DNA of 64,000 nucleotides, from positions 186,001 to 250,000 of the forward strand of contig NZ_BAZF01000005.1 of NCBI RefSeq assembly GCF_000813145.1, written 5' to 3'. The DNA comes from Geobacter sp. OR-1 (GTDB lineage: Bacteria; Desulfobacterota; Desulfuromonadia; Geobacterales; DSM-12255). This document shows, one piece after another, positions 19,987-28,073 of this stretch. The position numbers were made by a program, and so were the translations under genes. How positions within the stretch are numbered: the first letter of the stretch is position 1; every line of letters starts with the position of its first letter. The notes below the pieces were generated by a model. That model was not told the DNA's origin. It worked only from the letters and a program-made list of their open reading frames with translations, and searched no databases.

Positions 19987-21440
19987 AGTTTTGTTTTCTG
20001 CTTGCACCATTCAGTTGCCTGCTCGAATGCGTAGGCGGCGTGGATTATGGCCTCCTCACCGAAGGGGCGGCCGACGAGTTGCAGGCCGATCGGGAGACCG
20101 TCCCGGCTCATGCCGGCAGGGACGCTTATACCGCACGTTCCGGCCAGGTTTACCGGAATGGTGAATATGTCGGAAAGGTACATCTGCAGGGGATCGTTGA
20201 CCTTCTCCCCGATCCTGAATGCCGGTGTCGGAGCAACCGGGGTCAGGATCACATCGACGTTCTCGAACGCCTGGAGAAAATCTTGCATGATCAGGGTCCG
20301 CACCTTCTGCGCCTTCAGGTAGTAAGCATCATAATAGCCAGACGAGAGGGCGTAGGTGCCGAGCATGATCCTGCGCTTAACCTCTGGCCCAAACCCTTCC
20401 GAACGGGTCTTCATGAACATTTCCAAGAGGTTTTTCGCCTCCGCTGCCCGGTGACCGAACCTGACCCCTTCGTACCGAGCCAGATTAGAGCTTGCCTCAG
20501 CCGTTGCGATCAGATAATAGCAGGCAACCGCGTAGTCAGTGTGAGGGAGCGTTATTTCGACGATCTCGGCTCCAAGCCTCCGGTAGGTCTCAATCGCGTT
20601 CTCCATGACTTTCTGGACATCAGGGTCGAGTCCTTCGATAAAATATTCTTTGGGAAGAGCGATCTTCATCCCTTTCACGTCGGGGAGCAGGGCCTTCGTG
20701 TAATCAGGCACCGGCATTTCCACGCTGGTTGAATCGAGCGGGTCATGCCCGGCAATCGCACCGAGCATGATGGCGGCATCCGTAACATCACGGGTAAGCG
20801 GGCCAACCTGATCGAGAGACGAGGCGTAGGCAATGACTCCGTAACGGGACACCCTGCCATAGGTGGGCTTGAGCCCCACGCAGCCGCAATGTGAAGCCGG
20901 CTGGCGAATGGACCCGCCGGTATCTGTACCGAGGGTTGCGGTTGCCTGTTGTGCGGCAACGGCTGCGGCAGAACCGCCGGAAGAGCCCCCCGGGATGCAC
21001 TCAAGATTCCAAGGGTTTTTTGTCGGTCCAAAAGCGCTGTTCTCGCAGGAAGAACCCATGGCAAATTCGTCCTGGTTAAGCTTACCCAACATCACAGCAC
21101 CGCATTCCTTCAACTTGAGCCATGAGGTTGAATCGTAAGGAGGAATATAGTCGGCAAGCATCTTGGATGCACAAGTGGTACGGATGCCCCTGGTGACAAA
21201 AATGTCCTTCAGCGCCAGCGGGATTCCGGTCAATGCGTGCAGATCGCCGGTAGCGATCCGCCGGTCGGCATCTTCAGCCGACTTTAGCGCTTCCTCTGCG
21301 GTTATCGTAATGAAAGAGTTGACCTTCGCATCCGTCGTCTTAATTCGGTCGAGGCACCCTTTGACGGCCTCAACAGCAGAGGCCTTCCTGCTTTTCAACA
21401 GTTCATGCAACTCGTGGATAGTAAGCTCATAAAGTTCCAT
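19983..21440 (-). CDS. gatA: Aspartyl/glutamyl-tRNA amidotransferase subunit A
   Basis: A 485-residue amidase-signature enzyme supplying ammonia from glutamine for tRNA-bound transamidation. The Ser-cisSer-Lys machinery is visible: Lys in [10 protein letters not shown], the Gly/Ser-rich loop [14 protein letters not shown] and [12 protein letters not shown] with the nucleophilic serine downstream. The ATG at 21440 has AAGGAGCACAG ahead of it and matches the family N-terminus [11 protein letters not shown], so 12 upstream codons were removed. No gatC gene precedes it, although the 180-bp upstream gap is where it is often found. Confidence 0.97.
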   Translation of the reverse strand: MELYELTIHELHELLKSRKASAVEAVKGCLDRIKTTDAKVNSFITITAEEALKSAEDADRRIATGDLHALTGIPLALKDIFVTRGIRTTCASKMLADYIPPYDSTSWLKLKECGAVMLGKLNQDEFAMGSSCENSAFGPTKNPWNLECIPGGSSGGSAAAVAAQQATATLGTDTGGSIRQPASHCGCVGLKPTYGRVSRYGVIAYASSLDQVGPLTRDVTDAAIMLGAIAGHDPLDSTSVEMPVPDYTKALLPDVKGMKIALPKEYFIEGLDPDVQKVMENAIETYRRLGAEIVEITLPHTDYAVACYYLIATAEASSNLARYEGVRFGHRAAEAKNLLEMFMKTRSEGFGPEVKRRIMLGTYALSSGYYDAYYLKAQKVRTLIMQDFLQAFENVDVILTPVAPTPAFRIGEKVNDPLQMYLSDIFTIPVNLAGTCGISVPAGMSRDGLPIGLQLVGRPFGEEAIIHAAYAFEQATEWCKQKTKL

Positions 21441-21620
21441 CTGTGCTCCTTGGCGGGCAAATCGGTGCTGCCGCATTTTCAGTCAGAGCGGAACTATAGC
21501 AAATTATCCATGGAAATGCATCATTCAAGAGCACTGATTGCGGCTGAGAGCCTTTACCTCTTGCTGAAATCGTGTACACTCATCGCAAAATAATCAGCCA
21601 ATGTTCAAATCAATAATCGG

Positions 21621-22349
21621 ATGGATTACATGGATACCGTGCAAATTCTAAAAAAATCAATGCTCTTTTCCGGCCTGTCCGAAGAGCATCTGTCCGACGT
21701 AGCGGCGATTTCCAGCAGGCGCAGTTTCGGGCGGGGGGAAACTCTCTTTTCTGAGGGGGATACGGCCAACGGCTTCTATCTTCTGGCGTCGGGAGGGATG
21801 AAACTCTGCAAGATCTCGCCGGACGGGCGAGAAAAGGTTCTTCACTTCGTGCATCCCGGCGAGACGTTCGCTGAGGCCGCCTTCTTCGGCGATGGGCGCT
21901 ACCCTGCCGAAGCAAGGGGGATCGAGAAGGGAGAGACGCTGTTTTTCCCAAGGGAAGGTTTCATGGGGTTACTGGAACGCGATCCGCAGTTTGCCCTCAA
22001 TCTCATCGTGTCACTGTCATTGTTGCTGCGACGCTTTGCCCGGCAGATTGAGGAACTTTCCTTTGCCGAAGTGCCTAACCGGCTTGCCGCCTATTTATGT
22101 GAACTGATCGAAAGAAAATCAACAAGTTTCCAGGGCAAGACTTACTTGGAGTTGGAGATGAAAAAGGGGGAACTGGCATCGCGGCTGGGAACCGTCAGTG
22201 AAACACTCTCCCGAAGTCTCAGAAAATTCCGCGAAGAAGGGGTCATGGAGGTAGAGGGCAACAAAGTAATCGTTTATGACCTTAACCGATTGAAAGAACT
22301 GGCTAAGGGGCAAAAAAGACCGGAAACACCCGGCGCCCATCAGCAATAA
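21621..22349 (+). CDS. Crp/Fnr family transcriptional regulator
   Basis: A 242-residue regulator with an N-terminal cyclic-nucleotide-binding-type beta barrel (about residues 12-125, including FSEGDTANGFYLLASGG) and a C-terminal winged helix (about 160-225) with the recognition segment LASRLGTVSETLSRSLRKF. No Fnr-type cluster cysteines are present at the N-terminus, so it more likely senses a small ligand or haem, as in Dnr/HcpR-type proteins. Two close ATG starts (21621, 21630) cannot be separated. An 8-bp palindrome GTGTACAC lies at 21572-21579 in its upstream region. Confidence 0.9.
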   Translation: MDYMDTVQILKKSMLFSGLSEEHLSDVAAISSRRSFGRGETLFSEGDTANGFYLLASGGMKLCKISPDGREKVLHFVHPGETFAEAAFFGDGRYPAEARGIEKGETLFFPREGFMGLLERDPQFALNLIVSLSLLLRRFARQIEELSFAEVPNRLAAYLCELIERKSTSFQGKTYLELEMKKGELASRLGTVSETLSRSLRKFREEGVMEVEGNKVIVYDLNRLKELAKGQKRPETPGAHQQ

Positions 22350-22356
22350 ACTGCTT

Positions 22357-22710
22357 TCAAACAGCGGCCTGGCAGAGTTCGTTTCTCATCCGGCAGGCTT
22401 CACCGGCACACTCCGAATCGTTGCCGAGTGTCTGCTCAAGGAAATCGACGGAGATCTTTTTGAAGTTGAGCCCAATGCCATCGTCGGCAACACGCACCAC
22501 CTTCCCCTCAAGACTTAAAGAGAGATTGCCGTTACTGCCGGCGAAAGAGAGAACTATCCCAACCGTTTCATCAAGCGGAACTTTTTGATCGGTCTTTACG
22601 AACAACCCTTTCAGGCTCAAATTCTCGACAGTGCCTGTAAAAGAACTGCCTTCATGGCTGACGAGAACCCTGGCATTGAAATCCATTCTGCTGAACTGTC
22701 TGTTATCCAC
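22357..22710 (-). CDS. Small PilZ domain protein
   Basis: A 117-residue single-domain PilZ protein, expected to bind c-di-GMP. The arginine motif RQFSR (RxxxR) is at residues 4-8 and the ENLSLKG motif (N/DxSxxG) near residue 28. The C-terminus carries two extra cysteines (SECAGEACRMRN). The start is a GTG at 22708-22710 with GGAGG 11 bases ahead; an ATG at 22686 would cut the arginine motif. It runs tail to tail with the Crp/Fnr gene. Confidence 0.85.
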   Translation of the reverse strand: MDNRQFSRMDFNARVLVSHEGSSFTGTVENLSLKGLFVKTDQKVPLDETVGIVLSFAGSNGNLSLSLEGKVVRVADDGIGLNFKKISVDFLEQTLGNDSECAGEACRMRNELCQAAV

Positions 22711-22925
22711 GGAGCGTATTACCTCCTTTCCCGGTCATTGTTTACTGCTACCTATCGTCAGCAAACCAAATTTCTTAAGAAATTAATGAAGTGTTTCGTT
22801 AATCCCTACATATTGAATGGTTATAACAGATTCAATCTTATGATGGCAAGTTAAAGAGTCGAGCCATATTGCCTTCAGAAAATTATTTGATAAAGTTAGT
22901 CGCAACCCAACTCAAGGAGTTTCAA

Positions 22926-23156
22926 ATGAAAAAAATGCTTTCTGTCGTAGTATCAGCTCTAGTGGCCGTATCCTTCGCCGGCATCGTCTGTGCAGCCGAG
23001 CCTGCCGCTGCACCGGCAGGCATGCCTCCGGGACATCCGCCGATCGACAAGCCGGCTGAGAAAAAAGCGGCCCCGAAGAAGGCCAAGAAAGCCAAAAAAG
23101 TCAAAAAAGAAGTCAAGAAGGAAGAAGCTCCGGCTGCGGCCCCTGCAGCAAAGTAA
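22926..23156 (+). CDS. Small Lys/Ala/Pro-rich exported protein
   Basis: A 76-residue protein with a clear signal peptide (MKKMLSVVVSALVAVSFAG, cleavage likely after CAAEP or AxA around residue 23). A short Pro-rich segment (PAGMPPGHPPIDKP) is followed by a strongly basic Lys/Ala repeat like a histone-tail or magnetosome-type low-complexity region. The ATG has AAGGAG six bases upstream, so the first 19 codons of the longer frame were dropped. A strong terminator follows 15 bases later, so it is transcribed alone. No family was recognised; binding of a negatively charged surface or polymer is only a guess. Confidence 0.7.
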   Translation: MKKMLSVVVSALVAVSFAGIVCAAEPAAAPAGMPPGHPPIDKPAEKKAAPKKAKKAKKVKKEVKKEEAPAAAPAAK

Positions 23157-23171
23157 CTTTACCGACAATAG

Positions 23172-23206
23172 AAAAAGCCGCTTCGTTACCGAGGCGGCTT
23201 TTTTCT
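23172..23206 (+). terminator. Rho-independent terminator of the small exported protein gene
   Basis: AGCCGC and GCGGCT pair (AGCCGCTTCGTTACCGAGGCGGCT overall) with an A-run before and TTTTTTCTTTT after. It should work mainly on the plus strand and, with the A-run, possibly on the minus strand for the cysteine synthase gene as well. Confidence 0.85.
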
Positions 23207-23259
23207 TTTGACCTGCGTGGGAGAGCACCTTAAGTTCATACACACCCACATTAAAGCGC

Positions 23260-24183
23260 TTATGGAGGGCACGAACCGCAAACCGAGCGGAACAGAGAAG
23301 TGCTGAGATACCGGTCTCCGCGATCCGGTAAAAGAGTGACAATCGTCCCGGCCTCCATATCCCTGGCAACCGCCAAGGCCCCGGCAACTGCGGCACCACT
23401 GGACATGCCGACAAAAAGCCCCTCGCGCGTGGCCAGTTCGCGGGCCATGGCAAATGCATCCTCGTCCTGCACAGTCAGCTTAAGATCAAGCGCACCCTCG
23501 CTGTATATCTCGGGCACAATCGCCTCCTTCATGTTCTTCAACCCCTGCACCCTGTGACCAAGTCTTGGCTCGACACCAACTATTCTTGTTCCGGGCTTAT
23601 TCTCCCTGAAGTAGCGGCTTATCCCCATTAATGTGCCGCTGGTCCCCATCCCGGCAACAAAAGCATCTATTTTGCCGCCGGTCTGGCGCATGATCTCCGG
23701 ACCGGTAGTCTCGTAATGCGCCAGGATATTGTTCGGGTTTGCGTATTGGTTCGGCATATAATACCGTTCCGGATCCTCTTCCAGAATCCTGTGAGCAAGC
23801 CTTATTGCGCCATCGGTCGCTTCATCATGAGGAGAAAGAACCACTTCAGCGCCAAACGCCTCAAGCACACTCCGGCGCTCCATGCTGACACAGGCAGGCA
23901 TGACCAGTTTCACCCGGTAGCCTTTTGCCGTTCCGAGCATGGCCAGGGCAATCCCGGTATTTCCCGAGGTTGGCTCCAGGATCGTCTTTTGTTTCGTCAA
24001 CTCTCCGGACTCTTCGGCCTTGGTGAGCATATAAAGAGCAGGCCGGTCCTTGACCGACCCTCCAGGGTTGTTCCCCTCAAGCTTGGCGAGAATTCTGACA
24101 TTTGCAGAGGGGGCCAGTGAATGTAATTCGATCAGTGGGGTGTTGCCAATGTTGTTGACCAGGGAAAATTGGTTGGAGCGCAT
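23260..24183 (-). CDS. Cysteine synthase (O-acetylserine sulfhydrylase)
   Basis: A 307-residue PLP enzyme that makes cysteine from O-acetylserine and sulphide. The PLP lysine is in GGSVKDRPALY, the substrate loop in EPTSGNTGIALAM and the phosphate loop in GTSGTLMG. Length and C-terminal region suggest the CysM side of the family. The ATG at 24183 (MRSNQFSLVNNIGNTP) has GGAAGGA upstream; 83 codons of the longer frame are not part of the protein. It lies 70 bases downstream of the MEMO-AMMECR1 gene and may be in its transcript. Confidence 0.93.
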   Translation of the reverse strand: MRSNQFSLVNNIGNTPLIELHSLAPSANVRILAKLEGNNPGGSVKDRPALYMLTKAEESGELTKQKTILEPTSGNTGIALAMLGTAKGYRVKLVMPACVSMERRSVLEAFGAEVVLSPHDEATDGAIRLAHRILEEDPERYYMPNQYANPNNILAHYETTGPEIMRQTGGKIDAFVAGMGTSGTLMGISRYFRENKPGTRIVGVEPRLGHRVQGLKNMKEAIVPEIYSEGALDLKLTVQDEDAFAMARELATREGLFVGMSSGAAVAGALAVARDMEAGTIVTLLPDRGDRYLSTSLFRSVCGSCPP

Positions 24184-24253
24184 AGAAGTATCAATCCTTC
24201 CGAATGCAGAATTCAGATATGCTACAAGATTGAAAGGCTGAAAACAAGCAGAA

Positions 24254-25699
24254 CTACTCCTTGACCACCTCGGCTGTGAATCTGGAAAGCTTTGCCCTTT
24301 TCCAGCCATCTGCCGGAAGACCGGCCTTAAGAGACAACTGTTCAAGGTAAACCGCACGATTCCACCCCTGCTCCACCGGCACCTGGGGGAGAAACACCGC
24401 ACTCTTCCCCCCTTTCTCAAGATAGAGTCCATGGGTGCCTATAGTTACAGCCCCGATGTCAGATATCACTTCCAGAGGAGAAAGAACCGTTACTTCCAGA
24501 TGTAATCCCGGCAGCTCTTCAGGTCTTACCGGCGGGAATCTCGGATCATGGCTGGCCGCGGATCGCGCGTTCATGACAACGGATCGCGCCAGGGGCATCA
24601 TCGGAATGATATTGCCGATGCAGCCACGTAAATTGCCGGATTTATCATTGATCGTCACGAAACTTGCTCCATCAGCCTTGAGTCTGATTGTAGAAGGTGG
24701 CGTCTCGACAAATGGCTTCTTATTGACATGACTATCCAGTGAACGCCTTGCCAACGCGACCAACTCCCGTTTTTCGGCCAAGGCGAGTGAGGAGCGGTAT
24801 ATCCCCATCGCCGCATAACCCACTACTTTCTTATTATCACCGGTGACATCGCCGGAGTCCGCATAGCGATAGAGCTGGCCGTTGGTAGCACCCAGGCTAC
24901 GAACTGCTGCCAGGGCATAAATAAGCGGATAGCCACCGCAAGCCTCTCCGTTACCATTGGAAAGCAACCCCTCAAGGTCGTTCACAGATAACCTTTCCAC
25001 GGCATCGATCACGGTCCTGTCCATTTGACCGGCAGTTTCCCGGTCATGGTAATGCGACAGGTCAGAGCTCACAATTAATACTGTCTTGGGGTCCTTGAGT
25101 GCCTTGGCAAGGCTCTCGGCAAGCGATTGATATGATTCCCTGGTGGGGGCACCCACAATTACAGGCACTATTGAAGCGGCGGGAAGCACACGCTGGATAA
25201 AAGGGAGTTGCACTTCCAGAGAATGTTCCCTGGCAAAAGGATTCCGGTCAAAAACAACTCCAGATTTTTTGTCAAGCAGTTGCGCGGCGATCTTTTCATT
25301 TACCGCAACAAGCCCGAGAGGCGTCCGAAACGATCCTTTTGCATAAACAGCCGCACCGTTCAGGTGGGTGTAGTGGCTTGGCCCCAGCAGGATAACCGTG
25401 GTTACGCCGCTGCCTTTAAGCTGAGCATAAGAGTTAGCTGCCACGGCACCGGAAAACTGATAGCCGGCGTGGGGGGCCAGCAAAGTGAGCAACCGGCCTT
25501 GAGCCTCCTGCTTTCCGGCAGAAGCCATGAAACCGTCAACGGTCTTTTGCAGAATAGCCTTGTCTCCCGGATAGAAGGCGCCTGCCACGGCAGGCTCCTT
25601 GATCTCGGCGCTGCAACCGCACGACATGAAGAGGGTACAGCAAAACACCACAGGCTTCAGGAATCGGCCGATTTTCCCGAACAAACCATTCATCCCCAT
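24254..25699 (-). CDS. MEMO-AMMECR1 fusion lipoprotein (AmmeMemoRadiSam B+A)
   Basis: A 481-residue fusion. An N-terminal lipoprotein-type signal (hydrophobic stretch, then FMSCGCSAE with candidate lipobox Cys around residue 28-30) leads into a MEMO1/YgiD-related domain (about 33-305; PAVAGAFYPGD, LAPHAGY, GPSHYTH, HSLEVQLPF, SSDLSHY and EACGGYPL, with metal-ligand His and Cys), then an AMMECR1 domain (about 315-481; LRGCIGN). In many genomes these are separate proteins A and B beside a radical SAM enzyme; here the partner gene overlaps by 10 bases. The biochemical role of the system is unresolved. The export signal is inferred from sequence. Confidence 0.88.
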   Translation of the reverse strand: MGMNGLFGKIGRFLKPVVFCCTLFMSCGCSAEIKEPAVAGAFYPGDKAILQKTVDGFMASAGKQEAQGRLLTLLAPHAGYQFSGAVAANSYAQLKGSGVTTVILLGPSHYTHLNGAAVYAKGSFRTPLGLVAVNEKIAAQLLDKKSGVVFDRNPFAREHSLEVQLPFIQRVLPAASIVPVIVGAPTRESYQSLAESLAKALKDPKTVLIVSSDLSHYHDRETAGQMDRTVIDAVERLSVNDLEGLLSNGNGEACGGYPLIYALAAVRSLGATNGQLYRYADSGDVTGDNKKVVGYAAMGIYRSSLALAEKRELVALARRSLDSHVNKKPFVETPPSTIRLKADGASFVTINDKSGNLRGCIGNIIPMMPLARSVVMNARSAASHDPRFPPVRPEELPGLHLEVTVLSPLEVISDIGAVTIGTHGLYLEKGGKSAVFLPQVPVEQGWNRAVYLEQLSLKAGLPADGWKRAKLSRFTAEVVKE

Positions 25700-26790
25700 C
25701 TCCCATGAAGCTTATATCCGCAGTATGCGCAGGCGCTCCCAGCCAGATGTTTCTCCAAAACACTGAACCCTGACCTTTTGACCACCAGTTTCGCACATTT
25801 GGGACAGTAGGTGTTATTCCCCGCATGTCCGGGGAGATTGCCGATGTACACGTATTTGAGGCCGGCCTTACGGGCAGTTTCCCGAGCCTTTTCCAAGGTC
25901 GACACAGGGGTTGGCGTGATGTGGGTAAGTTTGTACAACGGGAAAAACCTGGAAAAATGCAGCGGCGTCTCAGCGCCGAGGTTTTGCCGTATCCAGTCGG
26001 CCATTCTGCGAATAGTCACCAGGTCATCGTTTTGGCCGGGTATGACAAGGTTGGTCAATTCCAGCCACACACCGGATTTTTTCAGCGTCTTCAGGGTTTC
26101 CAGAACCGGTTCGAGATCAGCCTCGCACATAGAGCGGTAGTATTCGGGAGTAAAGCCTTTCAGATCGATGTTTGCTGCATCAAGAACGGTGCATAGCTCC
26201 CGGAGCGGCTCCTGCCTTATATATCCGTTCGAATGATATACATTCAACAGCCCTTTAGAACGGGCAATCTTCGCGGTATCCAGCATGTATTCAAAATATG
26301 TTGATGGTTCCGTGTAGGTGAAGGCAATGCTGCGGCAACCTTTATTCAGGGCAGTCATAACCAGATCAGCCGGCTGCATGGCATAATTCATGGTTTCCGC
26401 AGGGGAGGCCTGGGAGATGTCCCAGTTCTGGCAAAACTTGCAGCGCAGGTTGCACCCAGCGCTGGCAATGGAAAAGGAACGGCTTTGGGGAAGGTAATTA
26501 AAGAACGGTTTTTTTTCAATAGGATCGACATGAATGGCGCAGGGAGCTGCGTATCCGAGGGAATAAAGGGTACCGCCGGTGTTGCGCCGCGCCCGGCAGA
26601 AGCCAGTGCTTCCTGCCGGGATATCGCATTGACGTGGACAAAGCCGGCAACCGACAGAATTGCCGGCATTTTTCTGATAATAACGGGCCTCCTTCTTCAG
26701 GAGAACCCCTTTATTAATTATTTCCCTTGCCTCCGCCTTCATGGCAAGAGATGAACAGAGTAGCAACTTGAGAAAATCCCTTCGCTTCAT
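25690..26790 (-). CDS. AmmeMemoRadiSam system radical SAM enzyme with Tat-like leader
   Basis: A 366-residue PflA/YjjW-like radical SAM protein. The 4Fe-4S motif CNLRCKFCQNW is at about residues 113-123, preceded by a CRLCPRQC cluster near residue 48, and a C-terminal CPKC/CAYCG pair could bind metal. The N-terminus MKRRDFLKLLLCSSLAMKAEA has the RRxFLK signature of Tat export followed by a short hydrophobic core. Known family: radical SAM component of the AmmeMemoRadiSam set. It is followed immediately by the MEMO-AMMECR1 gene and preceded by a PPC-domain gene 46 bases upstream. Confidence 0.9.
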   Translation of the reverse strand: MKRRDFLKLLLCSSLAMKAEAREIINKGVLLKKEARYYQKNAGNSVGCRLCPRQCDIPAGSTGFCRARRNTGGTLYSLGYAAPCAIHVDPIEKKPFFNYLPQSRSFSIASAGCNLRCKFCQNWDISQASPAETMNYAMQPADLVMTALNKGCRSIAFTYTEPSTYFEYMLDTAKIARSKGLLNVYHSNGYIRQEPLRELCTVLDAANIDLKGFTPEYYRSMCEADLEPVLETLKTLKKSGVWLELTNLVIPGQNDDLVTIRRMADWIRQNLGAETPLHFSRFFPLYKLTHITPTPVSTLEKARETARKAGLKYVYIGNLPGHAGNNTYCPKCAKLVVKRSGFSVLEKHLAGSACAYCGYKLHGRWG

Positions 26791-26836
26791 GTCAAGGATT
26801 ATAGCCCAAGCTGTCCAGTCAAGTCAAAGCCGGCGA

Positions 26837-27250
26837 TTACCCTTCGTAAAGCGCCTTTTCCCATAACAGCAAACCGGTATCGTTATCAACAACCCTTCGA
26901 GGCGGTTCACCCGCAAAGGGGATAATCGTGAATTCTACGGCAAAAACACTGCACCCCTGCAGGCAGTGGCCACCCACAACAATGCCGGCATTCCCGGATA
27001 CGGCAAGATGCAGATGCACAAACGGCTTGTCATCTCGAAGAGATATGTTTCCGGAACTGGCAACTATTTCGTGGGGAGCATCAAAATCCAGCTCCCGATA
27101 TGCTCGAATCTTCTGATCGTAAAATGATAGCCTGGCCCGTTTCAATGACCCCATTACCTGGACCGTCCCGGCCTTGATCCCCTTTTTGGCAGCAATCTTA
27201 TTCAATTCACGCAGCATGTCTGCCTTGAATGGCAGTTTTCCGATAATCAT
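26837..27250 (-). CDS. PPC/DUF296 domain protein
   Basis: A 137-residue PPC (plants and prokaryotes conserved, DUF296) domain protein, related to the trimeric domain found in plant AT-hook proteins. The core HLHLAVSGNAGIVVGGHCLQG with its paired histidines matches the putative metal site. The ATG at 27250 has GAGGAAGAGG ahead, so 21 upstream codons were dropped. Its place directly before the radical SAM gene on the same strand suggests a shared transcript. No catalytic role is established for the bacterial family. Confidence 0.85.
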   Translation of the reverse strand: MIIGKLPFKADMLRELNKIAAKKGIKAGTVQVMGSLKRARLSFYDQKIRAYRELDFDAPHEIVASSGNISLRDDKPFVHLHLAVSGNAGIVVGGHCLQGCSVFAVEFTIIPFAGEPPRRVVDNDTGLLLWEKALYEG

Positions 27251-27390
27251 CCTCTTCCTCCTCGCTAAATTGCCGGCTCTCCGACATAAACAAGCGACCA
27301 GGGGCCACCCCAAAAAAAGAGCCTGCCATTCATAAATCCAACTTCTATTGACGTTAGTATAAGCAGAGATTCAAAATTGGCAAGTTAGGG

Positions 27391-27429
27391 CATAAAAATG
27401 GACTGTCCCTCCGGTCGAGGAGCAGTCCG
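27391..27429 (-). terminator. Rho-independent terminator after hsp20
   Basis: On the minus strand GGACTG and CAGTCC pair around CTCCTC/GGAGGGA, followed by ATTTTTATG. It sits 15 bases past the hsp20 stop and separates hsp20 from the PPC/radical SAM genes. Confidence 0.75.
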
Positions 27430-27443
27430 GTCTTCATCACATT

Positions 27444-28007
27444 TTACTCAATAGTTATGGTTTTCGCTTCGTTCCTAACTTCTCTAGGCACCCTGATTTC
27501 AAGCACTCCGTCTTTATAGGATGCTGTGAGCTTGTCAGTTACGCACCCTTCCGGCAAATGAAGGGTTCTCAAGAACGACCCGTACGAACGTTCGAGTCTC
27601 AGGTAGTCCTTCCTTTCGACCCGTTCTTCAGTCTTCTTCTCGCCGGATATGGTCAGGTTGTTATCAACGAGCCTTACGCTTATGTCCTCCCTGTTCATCC
27701 CCGGCAACTCGGCTTTCAAAACTACCTCGTTGCCAGCCGTGTAAACATCCACAGAAGGAGTCATCTCGCCCTCACCTCTGAGATCATGCAACAACCTGCT
27801 AATTGGTCGGAATCCGTAATCAAACAGGAATGGGCGATGCATGCTCTCTTCCATCCATCTTTCCATCTCGTCAAGCGTTGACCAAATCCCCCCGCCTTTC
27901 CTCTCAAGGGACAACTCCCTTTTTACCGGTACATCGGTTCTTTTGCCATGCCCATGGGTCAGACCTTTGGCTTCGGTCTCTTTTCTTTCTTCCATATGGC
28001 GCCTCAT
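27444..28007 (-). CDS. Hsp20/alpha-crystallin family small heat-shock protein
   Basis: A 187-residue small heat-shock chaperone. The alpha-crystallin domain spans about residues 80-175 with VYTAGNEVVLKAELPGM, the LPEGC strand and the conserved ASYKDGVLEIRVPR (GVL motif). A long charged N-terminal arm precedes it. The ATG is preceded by AAAGGAGGTG, and a near-consensus sigma-70 promoter lies upstream, so the gene is probably expressed strongly on its own; a terminator follows. No CIRCE or HAIR element was seen. Confidence 0.93.
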   Translation of the reverse strand: MRRHMEERKETEAKGLTHGHGKRTDVPVKRELSLERKGGGIWSTLDEMERWMEESMHRPFLFDYGFRPISRLLHDLRGEGEMTPSVDVYTAGNEVVLKAELPGMNREDISVRLVDNNLTISGEKKTEERVERKDYLRLERSYGSFLRTLHLPEGCVTDKLTASYKDGVLEIRVPREVRNEAKTITIE

Positions 28008-28045
28008 GAGCTAACACCTCCTTTTTTCGGCATTTTTCTAAAATA

Positions 28046-28073
28046 ATTATACCAAATTGAAATTGAATGTCAA
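28046..28073 (-). promoter_or_regulatory. Near-consensus sigma-70 promoter of hsp20
   Basis: On the minus strand TTGACA (28068-28073) and TATAAT (28046-28051) are separated by 16 bases, close to the ideal. The -35 box overlaps the 3' end of the upstream MFS/spermidine-synthase-like gene. The start codon is 39 bases downstream of the -10. Confidence 0.75.

Noticed and set aside
19103-20164. 353-codon plus-strand ORF opposite gatB and the end of gatA
   Set aside because: It is fully antisense to well-conserved gatB, has no recognised domain and follows the codon-position shadow of that gene.
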